Assembly: GCF_027594825.1 (NCBI RefSeq)
Contig: NZ_CP088930.1
Coordinates: 2,665,019 to 2,729,018 of the forward strand
DNA: 64,000 bases
Direction of reading: 5' to 3'
DNA from: Serratia liquefaciens
GTDB lineage: Bacteria; Pseudomonadota; Gammaproteobacteria; Enterobacterales; Enterobacteriaceae
In this document: one piece after another, positions 61,809 to 64,000 of the stretch
Position numbering within the stretch: the stretch's first letter is position 1
Layout of the letters: each line of letters starts with the position of its first letter
The notes under the pieces: generated by a model
What the model was told of the DNA's origin: nothing
Databases searched by the model: none
The model's input: the letters and a program-made list of their open reading frames with translations, nothing else
Program-made: the position numbers and the translations under genes

Positions 61809-64000
61809 TCAGAACTTCCAGGTAAAACCGGCGTTGACGCTGTTGTCCTGGTAGTTTTGCGACAGCAGCCCGCCATAGCCCAGCGACAGCGTGGCGTTCT
61901 TGTTCACCGCCACTTCCGCACTGGCTTTCAGCACCGCACCGTCACGCGACGCCGACACGCTGTTCACCACGAACGGTGAGCTGCCGCCGTTGAACTTCAG
62001 CCCGGTTCCGCGATCCAGATCGCCGTACTGATGCTGCCAACCCAGCTCGCTGCGCAGCGCCACCGCGGTGGTTTTGCTCGCCTGCCACTCGGTGTCTGCA
62101 CGCAGCCCCAACGTCGAGACCGTCGCGTCTGTGTGTTGCTTGTCACCGTGCAGCGCCGCCGCTCCGCCATCTTCCGAGATGCCGTTGTTCTGGAAGTTGA
62201 TGTACGCCAGGTTGGCGAACGGCTCCAGATTCACCCAGGCCGCTTTTATGCTGTACCCCGCTTCGGCGAACACCTGCTCGGTGCGCGCGCTGTACTTCGC
62301 GGTTTCGCGATCCGACTGCATGCCGTAGTTAACCGAACGTGAGGTATCGAAGCGGTGCCAGGTGTAACCCCCACCGGCACGCAGCGCCAGTTCACCGAAC
62401 TGTTTGCCGCCGTACACCGCCAGGTGGTAGTTGTCGCTGTCAGCATTCGAGCCATAGCCGCCGTCCAGCGAGGTGCGGGTATAACCGGTCGCGACCCCTA
62501 ACCGCCATTCATTCGCCAGCGCCGAGTCCAGCCCCACCAGCACGCCGTAGGTCGATGCCTGATAGCCTGTGGCGTTGGCATCACCTGACGCGTGGTCCCA
62601 GGCCCCCAGCAGCTGTGCCCAGGCGCCACCGTCGTCGTCAGCCTTGATGTCCGGCGAGGTCGCCAGCCCTTCCGCCTGACGCAAACGGCCGTTAAGCGCG
62701 TCGCGCAGGTAGCGGCTGTCGTTCACCTGTGCCGAGGCGATATCCGCGTGGATCTGCCCCGACAGCTGGCGGAACGCCTGCCGCGCTTCCCCCGCCGAAC
62801 CGGCGTTAAGGATGCTCTCAAACACCGGGTTGCCCGCCGCCAGCGCATCTGCCGCCGCCGCTACCGCACGCTCGTTCTGCGTTGCCGCCACGCTGACAAA
62901 ACTGGTGTCATTACGGCCGACGTTGAGCGTCACCTGATTCGGCTGGTAGGTCAGCCCGGTGCCGAGGAACAAGTAGTTTGGCGCCACAGAATCAAATTGC
63001 CCGCTGATGCCCTGCTGGGCGGTCAGAATGTTGTACTGCTGGCCCAGCAGGCTGCGAACCTCACTTTGCGACAGCAGGTTGCCACTATTTTCCAGCGATA
63101 CGGTCACCTCACCGCCGCCGATCGCAGCCGATCCGTTACTTTGGATCCGATCGCTTTGGCCGTTTGCTGCCACTTCCACCGCGTAACGGGAGCCCGATTC
63201 AAAGCTGACGTTGCGGGTCACGTTCAGCGTGCCGATCGAGTTGCCCGGTGCCACGGTGCCGCCGCTGCGCGCGGTCAGCGACCCTAACGTACCGGTCCCC
63301 CCCAGTACGCCGGCGTTTTGTACCGTCACGTCCGAAGTCACCGAGCCATTCACCGCCAGCAGGCCTTGATTGACCCACGTCGGGCCGGAGTAGGTATTGT
63401 TGCCGGTCAGTACTAATGCGCCCTGGCCCTCCTTGGTCAGGCCGCCATGGCCGTTGATATCATTGGAATACACTTCAAGCGAGCAGTGGTAGTCATCGCA
63501 AACTCTGGCGTGCAGTGTGCCCTGATCGATGATCGCCCCCTCACCGGGAATGTTGGCGATAAACTGCGATGATCCATAAGCCACGCCCGTCGGGTCCGGA
63601 ATACGAAACTCCTCGGGGATATCATCGACGGTATAGAACATGCCCGGGCCGTTAATCGCCTTGCCCAGATTAATCATCCCCCAGCCATACAATGCATCGA
63701 TGCCCGGAGCCCCCATATCGGTAGCGGTCGTTTTCAGCACATCGGCAATTTGTGCCGACGTCATGTACGGGAAACGCTGTAGCAATACGGCGACTGCGCC
63801 GGTCACGTGCGGCGTCGCCATTGAGGTACCGTTTTTGTTGCCATAGTCGGAGACCAACTGGTTCGGATCTGAACCGTTGGCTACGGTGCTGTAGATTTTA
63901 CTGCCCGGCGAGGAAACGCAGAAGCTGGCGGTGTAGCCGCAGCGCGAAGAGAAGCTGCTGATGGTGTAAGGCACGCTGTTGGTGGAGGCAGCATCCTGCG
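61809..64000 (-). CDS. Subtilisin-type serine-protease autotransporter, 5' part outside the window
   Basis: 730 C-terminal residues; the frame stays open to the edge, so the start, signal peptide and catalytic Asp and His are outside. Visible in order: end of the S8 protease domain with the nucleophile in NGTSMATPHVTGA, a GGLTKEGQGALVLTGNNTYSG passenger-repeat motif, a beta-helical stalk (GVLGGTGTLGSLTARSGGTVAPGNS), and an outer-membrane beta-barrel of about 270 residues beginning near GGAWAQLLGAWDH and ending in GFTWKF with terminal Phe. This matches the Serratia SSP type of secreted protease (type Va secretion). A terminator follows the stop. Whether the passenger is released cannot be told from this part. 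Confidence 0.88.
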   Translation of the reverse strand, partial: QDAASTNSVPYTISSFSSRCGYTASFCVSSPGSKIYSTVANGSDPNQLVSDYGNKNGTSMATPHVTGAVAVLLQRFPYMTSAQIADVLKTTATDMGAPGIDALYGWGMINLGKAINGPGMFYTVDDIPEEFRIPDPTGVAYGSSQFIANIPGEGAIIDQGTLHARVCDDYHCSLEVYSNDINGHGGLTKEGQGALVLTGNNTYSGPTWVNQGLLAVNGSVTSDVTVQNAGVLGGTGTLGSLTARSGGTVAPGNSIGTLNVTRNVSFESGSRYAVEVAANGQSDRIQSNGSAAIGGGEVTVSLENSGNLLSQSEVRSLLGQQYNILTAQQGISGQFDSVAPNYLFLGTGLTYQPNQVTLNVGRNDTSFVSVAATQNERAVAAAADALAAGNPVFESILNAGSAGEARQAFRQLSGQIHADIASAQVNDSRYLRDALNGRLRQAEGLATSPDIKADDDGGAWAQLLGAWDHASGDANATGYQASTYGVLVGLDSALANEWRLGVATGYTRTSLDGGYGSNADSDNYHLAVYGGKQFGELALRAGGGYTWHRFDTSRSVNYGMQSDRETAKYSARTEQVFAEAGYSIKAAWVNLEPFANLAYINFQNNGISEDGGAAALHGDKQHTDATVSTLGLRADTEWQASKTTAVALRSELGWQHQYGDLDRGTGLKFNGGSSPFVVNSVSASRDGAVLKASAEVAVNKNATLSLGYGGLLSQNYQDNSVNAGFTWKF

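Noticed and set aside
1..64000. CRISPR arrays, rRNA or tRNA genes, prophage
   Set aside because: No regularly spaced repeats, cloverleaf sequences or phage structural genes were recognised.

Overview
The window is enterobacterial chromosome, most probably Serratia. The evidence is protein-level similarity to E. coli backbone genes, a srfABC locus, a subtilisin-type serine-protease autotransporter, and G+C-rich coding sequence. The species cannot be fixed from the sequence alone. The E. coli gene order yhiN-pitA-uspB-uspA-(dtpB)-rsmJ-prlC-rlmJ-gor is recognisable, but it is opened at several points by accessory blocks.

Layout. 1-4.7 kb: end of a chaperone-usher fimbrial operon (chaperone end, two pilins, tip adhesin) followed by a PglL/Wzy_C-type O-oligosaccharyltransferase and a Cys-rich LuxR-type regulator. 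4.7-6.2 kb: a CtlX-type guanidino hydrolase divergent from an Lrp/AsnC regulator. 6.4-12.7 kb: srfA-srfB-srfC, coupled by ATGA overlaps; SrfB is actin-like and SrfC has a damaged P-loop. 12.8-18.4 kb: a VOC protein, yhiN, pitA (behind a PhoB-box-like array), uspB and uspA. 18.6-29 kb, in the place of dtpB: gdhA; a CUT2 sugar ABC transporter with an FGGY D-ribulokinase-like kinase and a KpsF/GutQ-like SIS isomerase (predicted pentose or pentulose use); and a secreted 5'-nucleotidase flanked by related palindromic repeats. 29.2-38 kb: rsmJ-prlC, then HIT, amidase, LysR and ASCH genes inserted before rlmJ-gor.

38.1-57.1 kb: an A+T-richer, single-strand NRPS-PKS cluster of about 19 kb that I cannot match to a named product. 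In transcription order it encodes A-T-C, A-T, KS-AT-KR-DH-ACP, C-A-T-TE, an EmrB-like exporter, a small membrane protein, a CurA/LTB4DH-like double-bond reductase and an EmrA-like adaptor. Read collinearly, a non-alpha-amino starter acid is joined to an amino acid, extended by one malonyl unit that is reduced and dehydrated (a vinylogous amino acid, i.e. a possible Michael acceptor), then joined to Asp and released by the TE. The ene-reductase could finish the molecule or detoxify it.

57.1-61.4 kb: a 1.1-kb A+T-rich spacer, then a compact signalling unit. It comprises a secreted SUOX-fold protein without cysteine, a hybrid histidine kinase translationally coupled to it, and a convergent regulator with an unusual HTH-then-receiver order whose upstream region carries four TGGTA elements. 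61.8-64 kb: the C-terminal part of a subtilisin-type autotransporter running off the window. No tRNA, rRNA, CRISPR, IS element or prophage was seen.
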